This document shows positions 29,658 to 39,990 of a stretch of DNA of 64,000 nucleotides, one piece after another. The stretch spans positions 1 to 64,000 of the forward strand of contig NZ_JADOEL010000015.1 in the NCBI RefSeq assembly GCF_015645465.1. Reading direction: 5' to 3'. The notes beneath the pieces were generated by a model. It was not told where the DNA came from. It did not search any database and saw nothing but the letters and a program-made list of their open reading frames with translations. Numbering within the stretch: position 1 is the first letter of the stretch; each line of letters starts with the position of its first letter. This stretch comes from Herminiimonas contaminans (GTDB taxonomy: Bacteria; Pseudomonadota; Gammaproteobacteria; Burkholderiales; Burkholderiaceae_D). A program made the translations under genes and the position numbers.

Positions 29658-29761
29658 TGTGAAGTTCTCCTAATGAGCAGTGCAGAAAAAATCGCTTTTC
29701 CACCGTCATGTGTGAAGTTAATCTTACCAGACCGGTAAAAACATGCAACGAGGAGACAGCA

Positions 29762-30967
29762 ATGAACAGACGTTCGCTATTTGGGCTGGCGCTGGCCACA
29801 CTAGCGCCAAGTGCAGTCGCGCAAGCCTCCGGCGGCGGTCCGCGGCCGAAGCGCGCCATCACGGTCTCGCCATGGCACTCCCCCTTCAATGCGGCGTTCG
29901 CGGCCGACCTGCGGCGTCGGCTGGCCCAGGTTCGCTGGAGCGACAACGTCGTTGGCGACTGGAGCTACGGCACGGCGCAGCAAGCGCTGCGCCAGCTGGT
30001 CCACCACTGGCACGCCGGCTACGACTGGACAAAGGCGGCCAAGCGCATCAATGCCCTGCCCCATTTCCATGCCGACGTCGACGGCTTCGCGCTGCACTTC
30101 CTGCGCTTCAAAAGCCGATCCGCTTCGCCGCAGCCCCTGCTACTGCTGAACGGATGGCCATCGAGCTTCGTCGAGTACGGCAAGCTGGCCCCGATGCTGG
30201 CGGACATGGGCTTCGATGTGATCATTCCCGCGCTCCCCGGCTTTGGCTATTCCGCGCGGCCTGGCGCACCCAACCAGGTCCAGGCAGTCGAACTGTTCCA
30301 CCGGCTGATGACCGAAGGACTGGCCTACCCTTCATACATGATTTCGGGCACCGATATCGGCGCCGGGGTCGCCAGCCGCATGGCGCTGGCGTATCCCGGC
30401 GCTGTGCACGGGCTGCATATTTCGTCGGTTATGGATCCGGCGCTGGACGAGGCCTCGCCTCCGCTGACCGCCGACGAACTCGCGTACCAGCGCACAGTAA
30501 AAAAATGGCATGCAGAGGAAGGCGCCTATATGCACCTGCAGGCGACCAGGCCACAAACCCTCGCCTACGCACTGAACGATTCCCCGGCGGGCCTCGCAAG
30601 CTGGATCCTGGAGAAATTTCGCTACTGGAGCGACGCCGGTGAGGATCTGTTCGAGGTCTTCCCCCTCGATATGCTGGTCGACAACCTGAATATCTACTGG
30701 TCGACGCAGACCATCGGCTCTTCGATGCGCGCGTACTACGAGGCCAAGCACTTTCGCGCGCCCCCGGCAATCGGGGAGCGGGTGCTCGTGCCGACCGCCA
30801 TCTGCATGTGGCCGCGCGACCTGGTGCTCGCTCCCAAGTCCTGGGCCGAGCGCTTCTACAACGTGCGCCAGTACACGGTGCAGCAACGCGGCGGACATTT
30901 CCCCGCATGGGAACTGCCCGACCTGTATGCCGCGGATCTGCGCGAATTCCTGCTTGCCTTGCGTTGA
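29762..30967 (+). CDS. Exported alpha/beta hydrolase, epoxide hydrolase family
   Basis: A 401-residue precursor with a signal peptide (about 1-23). An EHN-type N-terminal region precedes an alpha/beta hydrolase core with the GWP oxyanion motif (GWPSSFVEYG), nucleophile D198 in SGTDIGAG and catalytic His near 379 in GGHFPAW. Family members open epoxides to diols through an Asp ester. The ATG at 29762 follows a GAGGAG ribosome site. It is probably controlled by the divergent LysR gene. Confidence 0.88.
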   Translation: MNRRSLFGLALATLAPSAVAQASGGGPRPKRAITVSPWHSPFNAAFAADLRRRLAQVRWSDNVVGDWSYGTAQQALRQLVHHWHAGYDWTKAAKRINALPHFHADVDGFALHFLRFKSRSASPQPLLLLNGWPSSFVEYGKLAPMLADMGFDVIIPALPGFGYSARPGAPNQVQAVELFHRLMTEGLAYPSYMISGTDIGAGVASRMALAYPGAVHGLHISSVMDPALDEASPPLTADELAYQRTVKKWHAEEGAYMHLQATRPQTLAYALNDSPAGLASWILEKFRYWSDAGEDLFEVFPLDMLVDNLNIYWSTQTIGSSMRAYYEAKHFRAPPAIGERVLVPTAICMWPRDLVLAPKSWAERFYNVRQYTVQQRGGHFPAWELPDLYAADLREFLLALR

Positions 30968-31068
30968 CATTTTCAGGGCCGGCGCCGACAAACGTAAGCG
31001 CCGGCCCATGGCCGTGTTGATGCCGGCGGCGAATTACCAGACGATGGCGTCACACCGGGGTCGCACGG

Positions 31069-31407
31069 CTAGATCTTACTGACAATCCTGTTGCAAACTT
31101 GTGAGTGCATGTCGCGCAGGTCGGCAGGCGCTTGAGAGAAGTTCATCTTTTGGTCCATTCTGACGCGTGCGTCTTGGAGCGATGCGGATGTGGGCTTTTC
31201 CCAGTTACTGCCGAGAATGCCCTTCATGATCACGGTCGCGTGCTTTGCCGTTTGTTCGTCGTCCAGGGATTTTCCCAGTAGGTTGGCTCCTCGCTTGAGT
31301 GTTTCGCCGTGAATTGTGACGAAGCATCCAAGCATGGCATCGCGCGCCTCGATCGGGGTGATAGGCTGGTCCGACTTAGCCTTTTCCAGCATTTTCTTGA
31401 TGTGCAT
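31069..31407 (-). CDS. Hypothetical protein, 112 residues
   Basis: A soluble helical protein (MHIKKMLEKAKSDQPITPIE start) with no recognised motif or signal peptide. An AAGGGAAT ribosome-like site lies seven bases ahead of the ATG. It is a single gene, not clearly linked to its neighbours. Confidence 0.6.
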   Translation of the reverse strand: MHIKKMLEKAKSDQPITPIEARDAMLGCFVTIHGETLKRGANLLGKSLDDEQTAKHATVIMKGILGSNWEKPTSASLQDARVRMDQKMNFSQAPADLRDMHSQVCNRIVSKI

Positions 31408-31610
31408 GACAATTCCCTTAAAGTAATTTTTACTTCATTGATGCGAGCCGGCGATCAGATGTGCGCGCGGGAGGAACGACGTCGTTGCCCTGGGTCGGAC
31501 AACTAATGGAACACTTCAGCAATTCAGTCGTAGGCGGACCCAACACGATAAGCCCACGCGCAGGAATGTCGTGGGCCGTGTGGGGCGAAGTAGAAAATGC
31601 GCCGGGAACC

Positions 31611-32129
31611 TTATACGGTAACGACCGGGAAGTCTATCACGGTGCCGGCAACGTTGTTGACGTAGTTGGTCAAGACATTGAGCGCGACCAACGCGGTCAC
31701 TTCGATGATCTTGGCATCGTCCAGGCCGGCTGCACGGGCCGCAGCCAGATCCGCGTCGCTGATTTGGCCGCGGCTCAGGGCGATCTGGCGCGCCAGCGCG
31801 GCAACCGCGCTGCCGCCGCCCTGGCGCGCAGTGGCGATGGCATCCGCCGACAGGCCGGCGCCCTTGCCCATCAGGGTGTGGGCCGACAGGCAGTAAGCGC
31901 ACCGGTTGACTTGGCCGACGGCGAGGGCGATGCTTTCTCGCTCCGCTGGGCTCAGCGAACCGTTTTGCAATGCGCCGTTCAATTGCAGGTAGCCGGCCAA
32001 GGCGTCGGGGGCATGGGCAAGCGTGCTGAACAGATTGGGCACCATGCCCAGCTTTGCCTTGGTGTCTTGCAATATGGCCTGTGCGGCGGGGCTGGCTTGG
32101 TCGAGGGTGAGGGCGGCGATACGGGTCAT
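31611..32129 (-). CDS. AhpD/carboxymuconolactone-decarboxylase-type protein (copy 1)
   Basis: 172 residues. The CAYCLSAHT motif (CxxC plus His) is the catalytic site of AhpD-like alkylhydroperoxidases, supporting a thiol-disulfide role against peroxides or electrophiles. The ATG at 32129 gives the conserved start; an upstream extension is not conserved. It lies 154 bases downstream of an AraC regulator in the same direction, which probably controls it. A second member is at 52219-52755. Confidence 0.88.
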   Translation of the reverse strand: MTRIAALTLDQASPAAQAILQDTKAKLGMVPNLFSTLAHAPDALAGYLQLNGALQNGSLSPAERESIALAVGQVNRCAYCLSAHTLMGKGAGLSADAIATARQGGGSAVAALARQIALSRGQISDADLAAARAAGLDDAKIIEVTALVALNVLTNYVNNVAGTVIDFPVVTV

Positions 32130-32283
32130 GATGGCGTCTTTCGTAAATGCGTGCTCAATTGCACAAGACGAATCTTGCGCCTTAGGTTGAGTGTGTTGAT
32201 CGCTTTTCGTCCACGATTTCAGTCCAATCGTCTCGTTCAAGCCGGCCCCGCCAACCGGGTTCCTGGCGAAGCGACAAGACCGT

Positions 32284-33102
32284 TCAGCCGCTGCGCGCCA
32301 ACCAGGCGCCTGGCGAGCATCCTACCTTGCTGCTGAACACTTTGGTCAACGCGCTGGCACTGGCATAGCCGACGCGTGGCGCCACCATGTGCAGCGACAT
32401 TCCTTTCTTGAGCAAAAGGCGCGCGACACACATGCGCCAGATTGTCAGATAGTCGTGCGGGGTGGTATTGACTGTCTCGCGAAAATGCACGGCAAACCGG
32501 GCGCGTGACATCGCGGCCAATCCGGCAAGTTCTTCAAGCGTCCACGGGTGTTCCGGCCTATCGTGGATCGCCATCAAGGCCACTCTCAATCGCGCATCGG
32601 CCAACCCTGCAAGCGCTCCCCGATCAACACGTAGGTGATCGATGGCGTGCCGCAACAACAGAATCACGCAGTATTCCGCCAACCGATCGATGACGGCTTG
32701 ACGCCCTACCAGCGCACCGAATGCCTCATTGAACAGACAGGCGACGACGGCTTCGAGGCCGTCGACTTCAGACATTGGCGCCAAGAACAGGTCGGGCAAG
32801 CCGGCGAATAAAGGGTGTTCCGAAGTCCCTCCAAAATCAATCGTGGCACAGACCAGGTTGGCGCCGTCGTCGCCGACTTCGAAACGATGCTTCATTGGCC
32901 TGGACACGAGCATCAGCGATGGCTCGGTCACATCGATCATGCGCTGGTTCGCGCCGATGACGCGCACTTTTCCATTGCGCAGCACATGCAGACAGCCCAA
33001 GCCGTGCGCGTCGCTGAAATCCTCCGCGCCACAGAGCGTGCCCGCGTAGAACACGCGTGCGTCGAGCGAAAAGTGGGTAAAAAGGGCGTTTAGCGCATCC
33101 AT
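32284..33102 (-). CDS. AraC-family regulator with cupin-type N-terminus
   Basis: 272 residues: an N-terminal cupin_6-like domain (about 1-170) and a C-terminal double helix-turn-helix (WTLEELAGLAAMSRARFAVH and VGYASASALTKVFSS). Regulators of this type commonly control adjacent oxidoreductase genes; here the AhpD-like gene lies downstream. Confidence 0.9.
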   Translation of the reverse strand: MDALNALFTHFSLDARVFYAGTLCGAEDFSDAHGLGCLHVLRNGKVRVIGANQRMIDVTEPSLMLVSRPMKHRFEVGDDGANLVCATIDFGGTSEHPLFAGLPDLFLAPMSEVDGLEAVVACLFNEAFGALVGRQAVIDRLAEYCVILLLRHAIDHLRVDRGALAGLADARLRVALMAIHDRPEHPWTLEELAGLAAMSRARFAVHFRETVNTTPHDYLTIWRMCVARLLLKKGMSLHMVAPRVGYASASALTKVFSSKVGCSPGAWLARSG

Positions 33103-33145
33103 CTAAGATTATTAGCTATTTTGGGGGACGGGGGAATGCTTCTCG

Positions 33146-34468
33146 TCAAGTCCGTTGTATTCGCGTACCCGTTTCGGGCTTTTGCATCGCGGCAGGCGCC
33201 GACAGCGGCAGCACCACGGTAAAGCATGCACCCTGCCCCGGTTCACTGCTGACTTCCACGCTGCCGTGCAACGTTGCCGTCACGAGTTTGTAGACAATGT
33301 GCAGTCCCAGCCCGCTGCCGCCGTGGCCCAGGCGCGTGGTAAAGAAGGGGTCGAACACCCGTCCCAGGTTGGCCTGCGGGATGCCCACACCGTCGTCGCT
33401 GACGGTGAGCGCCACCTGCCCCAGGCCGTCCGGTTGAGCAGAAATGCGCACGGTGCCCCCGGTGCCGGGCAGGAAGGCATGCCGCACGGCGTTCGAGACC
33501 AGGTGCGTCACCACCAGCGCCAATTGCTGCGGGTAGCTTTCCATCTCTATGCCAGGCTCGATTGCGCAGTGGACGCGGTGGCCGCTGTCCTGGATGGCGT
33601 GGCCGAGTTCCACCAGCACTTTGCGCACGGTGTCGCCGAGGTCGAAGCGGCGCCGGTCGGCCGCCGACTGGTCTTCCACCAATTGCTTGAAAGTGCCGAG
33701 CAGCTTCGCTGCATGCTCCAGGCTGCGCATCAAAATGGCCGCACCCTGTTCGACCGTACCGACGAATTCCTGCATACGGCTGCGCGTCAGGCCGCGTCCC
33801 ATGTCGGCCGCGAAATCGGCGGCATGGCATTGCAGCGTGCTGGCGGCCAGCAGGCTGTTGCCGATCGGCGTGTTGAGTTCATGCGAAATGCCGGCCACCA
33901 CGGCGCCGAGCGCGGCCAGCTTCTCGGAGCGCAGCAACTCGTCCTGCAGCGCCGTCAGCCGCTCCAGCGCCCCTCGCAGTTCGTTGTTGTTGGCTACCAG
34001 TTGCCGCTGCTGCTCGATGACGACGAAATCGCGCTCGATGCTCTTCTTGATCTCCCACAGCAGTTCGACGTATTTGTCCTGGTAATCGCGCTTTTTATTA
34101 TCGAGGACACAGATGGCGCCAAACACCTCGTTGTCCGGCCACATGAGGGGCACGCCCAGGTATGACACCATATTCAGCGCCACGTCCGGATTGTGTGCCC
34201 AGTGCGGGTCCTCCAGCGCATGAGGCACGTGCAGCAGCGCGCGCGTGGCCATCACGGTTTCGCAGTACAAGCCTGTGTTCAGTTTGGCTTTCTCCTCGGC
34301 CTCGTAGGGATTGTCCTCGCCGCGGCTAGCCACCAGCACCTCGATCTCGTCAGGTAGCACCCGCATGATCAGTCCCGCCGGCACGTCGAAGATGCCGGCC
34401 ATGACGTCGGCGGTTTTTTGCCATTTGGCGAGGAAGCTTTCGGGTATTTCGCTAGCATGGTGGATCAC
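33146..34468 (-). CDS. Soluble GAF-domain histidine kinase
   Basis: 440 residues without membrane segments: a GAF domain (about 20-145), a coiled-coil linker, a dimerisation helix with phospho-His H196 in VAGISHELNTP, and an HATPase domain with DDGVGIP and GSGLGLHI boxes. It shares the unusual SHELNTPxGNxLLAAST segment with the kinase at 54602-55540, so the two are paralogues. No response regulator is adjacent. Confidence 0.92.
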   Translation of the reverse strand: MIHHASEIPESFLAKWQKTADVMAGIFDVPAGLIMRVLPDEIEVLVASRGEDNPYEAEEKAKLNTGLYCETVMATRALLHVPHALEDPHWAHNPDVALNMVSYLGVPLMWPDNEVFGAICVLDNKKRDYQDKYVELLWEIKKSIERDFVVIEQQRQLVANNNELRGALERLTALQDELLRSEKLAALGAVVAGISHELNTPIGNSLLAASTLQCHAADFAADMGRGLTRSRMQEFVGTVEQGAAILMRSLEHAAKLLGTFKQLVEDQSAADRRRFDLGDTVRKVLVELGHAIQDSGHRVHCAIEPGIEMESYPQQLALVVTHLVSNAVRHAFLPGTGGTVRISAQPDGLGQVALTVSDDGVGIPQANLGRVFDPFFTTRLGHGGSGLGLHIVYKLVTATLHGSVEVSSEPGQGACFTVVLPLSAPAAMQKPETGTRIQRT

Positions 34469-34534
34469 AGCCTGTACCTCCCGCTATGCGAGCCGCCAAG
34501 GAAGGTTGACGGTTGATATCGCCGAACAAATATA

Positions 34535-35092
34535 CTATGGCGGCTGGCCGGGGGGCAAGCCGCCCGCGCCTTGTTCAATCGCGCGAACAATTTTTGTAAT
34601 GGTGACTTGAAATCGTTCCACCGAATGCAGTGCGGTGTTTGCAACGGCGATATGCTGCTTCGCTACATCCAGCATTGCCGTTAGCCGTTCCCTCAGCAGC
34701 CGTTCTGGTAACTTCTCCTGTCCGTCTGGAGGAACCTGTATCCAAGGTTCAAGCGTTTCACAGAGCCGACGCTGAATCTTGCAGATCGAATCACCGGGCA
34801 CCTGATTTATCCATTGGCGGCTCTGAGACACTTCATGCGTCTCGCCTATCAACTTGTGCATATTCAAGCTTGCCTGAGCCGCCTGTCTCGCCACGCCTCG
34901 GAGAAAGTCTAAGCCGCCTCCAATACTCTTGGATGACAGCGGCACCAAGGTCGCCGAATTTTTATCCAGATTTCCCAGCAGCGAGCGTATGGTCTCGGTG
35001 ACGTTCGCACTTTCCGCCATAGCTATCGTTGCCAGCCGCAGTACACATTCCAAAATCTTGCCGCTACATTCGATGAGAATGAATGCTTGCAT
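34535..35092 (-). CDS. Hypothetical helical protein, 185 residues
   Basis: From the ATG at 35092 (MQAFILIECSGKILECVLRL) the product is soluble and helical, without recognised motifs. A longer frame upstream to 35185 overlaps the end of the chemotaxis receptor gene and is less likely. Its same-strand position after the receptor suggests a possible operon before that receptor was split. Confidence 0.5.
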   Translation of the reverse strand: MQAFILIECSGKILECVLRLATIAMAESANVTETIRSLLGNLDKNSATLVPLSSKSIGGGLDFLRGVARQAAQASLNMHKLIGETHEVSQSRQWINQVPGDSICKIQRRLCETLEPWIQVPPDGQEKLPERLLRERLTAMLDVAKQHIAVANTALHSVERFQVTITKIVRAIEQGAGGLPPGQPP

Positions 35093-36523
35093 CGCTATGT
35101 GGCCCGTGTCAGGGAGACGGCCCGAGTGTAATGGAAGGTCCGGGTGTTGGTGCGAAGAATGCGAGGACACGATCGAGCCTCTCAATGTCTGCCGGGAACC
35201 AAGGCCCGGGTAGGACCGGTTTCGGTGGAAAGCAGCAAGAACGAATCGGGATTGCTTTCCACTCCGCGCCTTGCGAATGCTTGGTCGAGCTTGAATACGT
35301 GAACCACTTCCATCAGGGCCGCTGCTTGATCCTGCAGCGCTGCTGCCGCGCCCGCAGCTTGTTCAACCAGCGCGGCGTTCTGCTGCGTCACCGAATCCAT
35401 CTCGTTGATGGCTTGATTGATCTGCTGGATCCCGGACTCTTGCTCCATACTCGCGGTAGTGATCTCGCTCATGATGTCGGTGACGCGTCGCACCGAGGCG
35501 ACTATCTCTTCCATCGTCGCGCCTGCCTGGTCAACTAAGCGGCTCCCGGTTTCCACCTTTTCAACCGAATCGTCGATCAGCAGTTTGATTTCTTTAGCGG
35601 CGCTGGCGGAGCGCTGCGCTAAGTTCCTTACTTCGGAGGCAACGACGGCAAATCCGCGTCCTTGTTCTCCGGCACGAGCTGCTTCAACCGCAGCGTTAAG
35701 CGCCAGTATATTGGTCTGAAAAGCGATCCCGTCGATAACGTCGATGATATCGACGATCTTCTTCGCTGAATCGTTGATCGATCCCATCGTCTCCACGACT
35801 TGGGCGACGACCGCGCCGCCCCGAATCGCCACGTCCGAAGCAGAGATTGCAAGTGTGTTTGCCTGCTTTGCATGCGCGGCGTTTTGCTTCACGGTCGACG
35901 ACAGCTGCTCCATCGACGACGCGGTTTCCTCCAGCGCGCTCGCTTGCTGTTCTGTGCGCGACGACAGGTCCAAGTTTCCAGCGGCAATTTGACTCGACGC
36001 GGTCGCAATCGTATCGGTCCCTCCTTGAACCCGCCCGATATTGCAAGAGAGCCTGTAGCACATTTCTTTCATAGAGAAGAGCAGGCTGCTTTTGTCGCTC
36101 TCCTTGGTTTGCACGTTCATCGTCAGGTCGCCGGATGCCACAGCCCTGGCAATGCAGGCGACATATTCCGGCTCGCCGCCCAGTTGCCGGGTGAGGCTAC
36201 GGGAAATGGATAACGCGATCACCGCTGCGATACCAATGGCGATGCTGCTAATTACCGCGAGCATGAAGTAAGCCGCCTTGATGATATGCTTGACCTCCGC
36301 TCCCCGGGCAATTGTCGTCTGTGTCTGCTGCTCCGAAAGCGCGGTAATCGGCGCCTGAAGCGCCGCTAGAATCGGGATCGTCCGCAAAATCAGCTCCGAG
36401 CTTGCTCCAGCAGTATTGCCCTGCTCAACCATCTTTTCCACCAGAGTGAAAGATTCCACATAGCTGGCGCGCTCCTTCGCAATGGTAGTCAGCAGTGCTT
36501 TGCTAGCCACCGCCTGGTCTAGC

Positions 36524-37561
36524 TGTGATGTTTCAATAGGTTGTTGTGGTTCATTCGGATTGGATTTGAGACACTGGAAATCGCCAAACCCCCAGTTCTC
36601 AAGGAAACCAACCGAATGAACATCCATAAGAATGCCCGATTAACGCTGATTCGTCGAGTCGAGATGGTCGAAGACGTCCTGCATCACCGCCTGCCGCTCT
36701 GCCAGGCCGCTGTCCGCTATGCCGTGAGCGAGGCGACCGTGCGCAAATGGCTGGGGCGCTTCCTTGCCGAGGGCCGCGAAGGCTTGATGGATCGCTCGTC
36801 GCGTCCCGCACACAGCCCTTTGGCACTGGACGCGGGCAAGGCGCTGATCGTTGTCGAGCTACGCAAGAAGCGCATGACGCAGGCCAGGATTGCCCAGTAC
36901 CTGCAGATATCGAAGGCGACGGTCAGCCGTGTGCTGACGCGTGCCGGCCTCTCCAAACTGAGCGATCTCGATCCCGTCGAGCCGGTGCAGCGCTATGAGC
37001 ATGCGCAACCGGGCGACCTGATTCATATTGATACCAAGAAGCTCGGACGCATTGAAGCCACCGGTCATCGTGCGACAGGAAGCCGGCGCGACCGTACGCG
37101 CGGCGCCGGATGGGAAGTCTTGTTTATCGCCATTGACGACCATGCCCGCATCGCCTTCACGGAACTCTACCCTGACGAAACCCAAGAAAATGCCAACCGT
37201 TTCCTCGCCAATACCCACGCCTATTTCTGCGCGCTCGGGGTGCGCCCCAAAGCCTTGTTGACCGACAACGGTTCAGCCTTTCGCTCCAGGTCATTCAAGG
37301 CGACTTGCAGTCAGATCGAAGTCAAGCACCGCTTTACGCGGCCATATCGACCGCAGACCAATGGCAAGGCCGAACGCTTCATCCAGTCCGCCCTGCGTGA
37401 ATGGGCTTACGGCTTCGTTTATAACAACTCACTGGAACGTGCCCACATGCTCAAGGAATGGAATCATCACTACAACTGGCACCGGCCGCATCAGGGTATT
37501 GCTGGCAAGGCACCGATGTCACGGCTCGGATCTAGTCCGAATAACCTCTTGCAACTTCACA
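36524..37561 (+). mobile_element. IS481-family insertion sequence, 1038 bp, with 6-bp target duplication
   Basis: The left end reads TGTGATGTTTCAATAGG and the right end, reversed, TGTGAAGTTGCAAGAGG; both then reach ATTCGGA, giving imperfect inverted repeats. The flanking hexamer tctagc is present on both sides (36518-36523 and 37562-37567). Excising the element restores the receptor gene. It encodes a single complete transposase. Confidence 0.9.
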
Positions 37562-37566
37562 TCTAG
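36616..37566 (+). CDS. IS481-family transposase
   Basis: 316 residues: N-terminal helix-turn-helix region ([20 protein letters not shown]) and an rve-type DDE domain with Asp in LIHIDTKK, Asp in LLTDNGSAF and Glu in [10 protein letters not shown]. The ATG at 36616 gives the family-typical N-terminus. The last sense codon straddles the element end and the TAG stop at 37564-37566 lies in the target duplication, so the stop was supplied by the target gene. All catalytic residues are present. Confidence 0.93.
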   Translation: MNIHKNARLTLIRRVEMVEDVLHHRLPLCQAAVRYAVSEATVRKWLGRFLAEGREGLMDRSSRPAHSPLALDAGKALIVVELRKKRMTQARIAQYLQISKATVSRVLTRAGLSKLSDLDPVEPVQRYEHAQPGDLIHIDTKKLGRIEATGHRATGSRRDRTRGAGWEVLFIAIDDHARIAFTELYPDETQENANRFLANTHAYFCALGVRPKALLTDNGSAFRSRSFKATCSQIEVKHRFTRPYRPQTNGKAERFIQSALREWAYGFVYNNSLERAHMLKEWNHHYNWHRPHQGIAGKAPMSRLGSSPNNLLQLHI

Positions 37567-37878
37567 CGCACCCAGCGTCGCCAGCGCTGACGTGATCTTT
37601 TCCTTGTTCAGCGCAACCTGGCTTCGAATCTGCCCGGCACGCGCGGCATCGTTGTTGATCACCAGTTCCAGCGTCGCTAATCCGTTCGAGCGCATCAGTA
37701 TATCCACGTGGCTGATGGCGTCAGCGATCACCCGGTCTTTATCAATCAATGTCTCCGCTACTTCATCCACGGACTGGAGTCGCGTGATTCCGATCAGCAC
37801 AACAAAGATCATCAGTAGTAAAAGCACGCCGAATCCAAACGCCAAGCGACCTGCTACTGTCAGTTTTTTACGAAACAT

Positions 37879-38152
37879 TATCAGCCTCCATAAGCTATCT
37901 TTTGGATTTGAGCCTAGATGGCTCAAACGCCTGCCAACGTTCGCTTGGCGCCACTTGGCGTTTGGCCTGGATTAGACCGGCAAACTACATGACTCAATCA
38001 TATAGTTTAGCCAACACCCACTTGGAATGTCAACCCATGACCCGTCGCGATTGCAGTTCTGTTTCTATTCTGACACGGAAGAAAAGTGCTATGCGGCAAC
38101 GTTACCGCCCTCGCCAGCAACGAAGCAAGGGATACAAAATCTTGCACATGCA
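37879..38152. other. Intergenic with a decayed copy of the msr promoter motif
   Basis: There is no gene. TGACT (37990-37994), four bases and CATATA (37999-38004) repeat the spacing seen in the msr promoter further right, but the expected TATAGT is not at the -10 position. It also holds the upstream region of the split receptor gene on the minus strand. Confidence 0.5.
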
Positions 38153-38222
38153 TGACTGGGGCATATAATTATGCTATAGTGGTCGATGCGACGAAACAAG
38201 TTGCTTCATCAACCTCTGGATG
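38152..38222 (+). promoter_or_regulatory. msrBA operon 1 promoter, operator-like motif and shared leader
   Basis: -35 ATGACT (38152-38157), a 17-bp spacer containing CATATAATTATG (38162-38173), and -10 TATAGT (38175-38180). About 15 bases on begins a 27-nt block ACAAGTTGCTTCATCAACCT... (38196-38222) also present before msrBA operon 2 and argS. The identical spacing at three places in the window argues for a shared regulator acting in the spacer. Confidence 0.65.
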
Positions 38223-38269
38223 ATCGCTCGCACTTCAGTACCAATCTCTAAACTGGAAGGGATTTTCCT

Positions 38270-38713
38270 ATGGCTTACGCTAAGACCGAAGAGGCCGTTC
38301 GACGGCTAACTCCGGAGCAGTATCGGGTCACGCAAAAAAGCGGGACCGAACGTGCAGGAACTGGAGAATACAATGATCACAAGGAGGTGGGCATTTACGT
38401 GGACATCGTTTCGGGAGAACCGCTTTTTGCGTCGTCCGACAAGTTCGATTCCGGATGCGGGTGGCCTAGCTTTACCAAGCCGATCGTCCCGGCAAACGTG
38501 AATGAAATACGCGACACGTCGCACGGCATGACCCGTGTGGAAGTGCGCTCGAACTTTGGTGACAGCCATCTGGGGCACGTGTTCAAGGACGGCCCGTCCA
38601 ACCGAGGGGGGCTGCGCTACTGCATTAATTCGGCGTCTCTCCGATTCGTGGCACGTGAGAACATGCAGGCCGAAGGTTACGGAGACTACCTCGATCAGGT
38701 GGGGGATATATGA
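38270..38713 (+). CDS. msrB: Methionine sulfoxide reductase B (copy 1)
   Basis: 147 residues. MsrB reduces methionine-R-sulfoxide in proteins. The catalytic Cys is C118 in [11 protein letters not shown], and C63 in SGCGWPSF is the likely resolving Cys; the two zinc-binding CxxC pairs of some MsrB are absent. The start has a GGAAGGGA ribosome site. The stop overlaps the msrA start (ATGA). Confidence 0.95.
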   Translation: MAYAKTEEAVRRLTPEQYRVTQKSGTERAGTGEYNDHKEVGIYVDIVSGEPLFASSDKFDSGCGWPSFTKPIVPANVNEIRDTSHGMTRVEVRSNFGDSHLGHVFKDGPSNRGGLRYCINSASLRFVARENMQAEGYGDYLDQVGDI

Positions 38714-39216
38714 GCCGCAATCGTGCAATACTTGCCGGGGGCTGTTTCTGGGGCATGCAGGATCTGATCCGCAAGCGCCCTGGTGTCCTGGGAACGCGGG
38801 TTGGATATAGCGGCGGAGACACGCCGAACGCGACCTACCGCAACCACGGCACCCACGCCGAAGCGATCGAGATAGTGTACGACACCGACGTCACCGACTA
38901 TCGGGCCATTCTGGAGTTCTTCTTCCAGATTCACGACCCGACAACGGTAGATAGGCAGGGGAACGACAGGGGAAGTTCGTACCGTTCGGCGATTTTCTAC
39001 GTAGACGAGGATCAGCGTCGCGTTGCGGAAGCTACGATAGCCGACGTGGACGCATCCGGCATTTGGAACGGCAAGGTCGCCACGCAGGTCGAGCTGGCGG
39101 GTGCCTTCTGGGAGGCGGAACCCGAACATCAGGACTATCTGGAAAGACGTCCGAATGGTTATACCTGTCACTTCATTCGTCCGGATTGGGTTCTCCCAAA
39201 ACGGGCGGCGGAGTGA
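38710..39216 (+). CDS. msrA: Methionine sulfoxide reductase A (copy 1)
   Basis: 168 residues with the catalytic motif [10 protein letters not shown] (C12). MsrA reduces methionine-S-sulfoxide and so complements MsrB, to which it is translationally coupled. It has no signal peptide and acts in the cytoplasm. Confidence 0.95.
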   Translation: MSRNRAILAGGCFWGMQDLIRKRPGVLGTRVGYSGGDTPNATYRNHGTHAEAIEIVYDTDVTDYRAILEFFFQIHDPTTVDRQGNDRGSSYRSAIFYVDEDQRRVAEATIADVDASGIWNGKVATQVELAGAFWEAEPEHQDYLERRPNGYTCHFIRPDWVLPKRAAE

Positions 39217-39320
39217 CTCACCGACAAGGCCCGCAGCAGTGGAGGCGGCTGGTGCGCCCCCCCTGCTGCACTGGTCAGGGATCGCCGACTCGGCACCAAT
39301 GCCACCCTTGGCAGCGATGA

Positions 39321-39842
39321 TTAGTCAGAAACCGATTTGAATCGGAAGAGTTCAATCAATGCGCGAAGCGGTGCCGACCTATGGCGACTTCCGGAATAAT
39401 ATAAATGAAAGCCAGCGCCGGGCGGGCACCAATCTTCAAGCACCCGCACAAGGCGGCCCTCCGTCAGGTGTTCAGCGACGACATCCTCAAGTATGTATGC
39501 GAATCCAAGCCCCTCCAGCGCAAACTTGGCGATCAGGTTCGTGTCATTGACCGTGATCGCGGGGTCAACCCGTATCTCCAATGTTTCGCCGCCGCGCGTA
39601 AACGTCCAACGATGGACCGCCCCATCATGGCCCCAGCGGTAGTTGATGCATCGGTGCTCGTGCAAGTCGTGCGGCGTCGCAGGTAAGCCTCGCGACGCCA
39701 TGTACATTGGAGATGCCACCACGGCCGCGCGCAGGTAGGGTGTTAATCGTACAGCGATCATGTCGCCATGGACATGTGCCCCGGACCGGATACCGGCATC
39801 GAAGCCTCCGGCGACGATATCGGCCATGCTGTCGTCAATCAC
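39321..39842 (-). pseudogene. LysR-type regulator, effector domain only
   Basis: About 173 codons encode the C-terminal substrate-binding part of a LysR regulator (DIVAGGFDAGIRSGAHVHGD and FALEGLGFAYILEDVVAEHL). The N-terminal DNA-binding third is missing. The break lies next to an SDR fragment on the opposite strand, as if one deletion removed both promoters and 5' ends of a divergent pair. Confidence 0.82.
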
Positions 39843-39869
39843 CAGGTCGAGGACACAACGGCGCTCGCA

Positions 39870-39990
39870 GGTGGTGGCCGGTGCTGGCTCGGATCGAAGG
39901 CATGGGCGGCGAAGCTGCGGCGATGACAGCGGGCCTCGCGAATGAAGCCGAGGTCGCGGCCCTGATCAAGGTGTTCGAGCGCATTGGCCC
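39870..39990 (+). pseudogene. Fragment of a short-chain dehydrogenase
   Basis: The plus strand encodes RIEGMGGEAAAMTAGLANEA and then AALIKVFERIGP, the segment between the NADP-binding fold and the catalytic part of SDR enzymes. Both ends are missing. It abuts the truncated LysR gene, which normally would have been divergent from it. The rest of 39991-40189 has no gene, but it contains a minus-strand TGACT-N4-CATATAGT motif at 40150-40136. Confidence 0.55.

Larger units (their letters stand above)
35182..37878 (-). pseudogene. Methyl-accepting chemotaxis protein split by an IS481-family element
   Basis: The N-terminal part (start ATG 37878, FRKKLTVAGRLAFGFGVLLL membrane helix, four-helix ligand region) ends at 37562. 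The rest continues from 36523 with the second helix bundle, a membrane segment (about 36210-36290), HAMP region and signalling domain ([20 protein letters not shown]). Removing the insertion (36524-37561) and one copy of the 6-bp duplication rejoins the frame exactly as ...[11 protein letters not shown]. The intact protein would be about 550 residues. The left fragment alone has no proper start. Confidence 0.9.

Noticed and set aside
35182..35227. Overlap of the receptor end with an upstream start of the 34535 gene
   Set aside because: The upstream start would require translation through the receptor 3' end without a ribosome site; the internal ATG at 35092 is preferred.
37990..38004. Functional copy of the msr promoter
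   Set aside because: TGACT-N4-CATATA is present but the TATAGT box at the required distance is missing.
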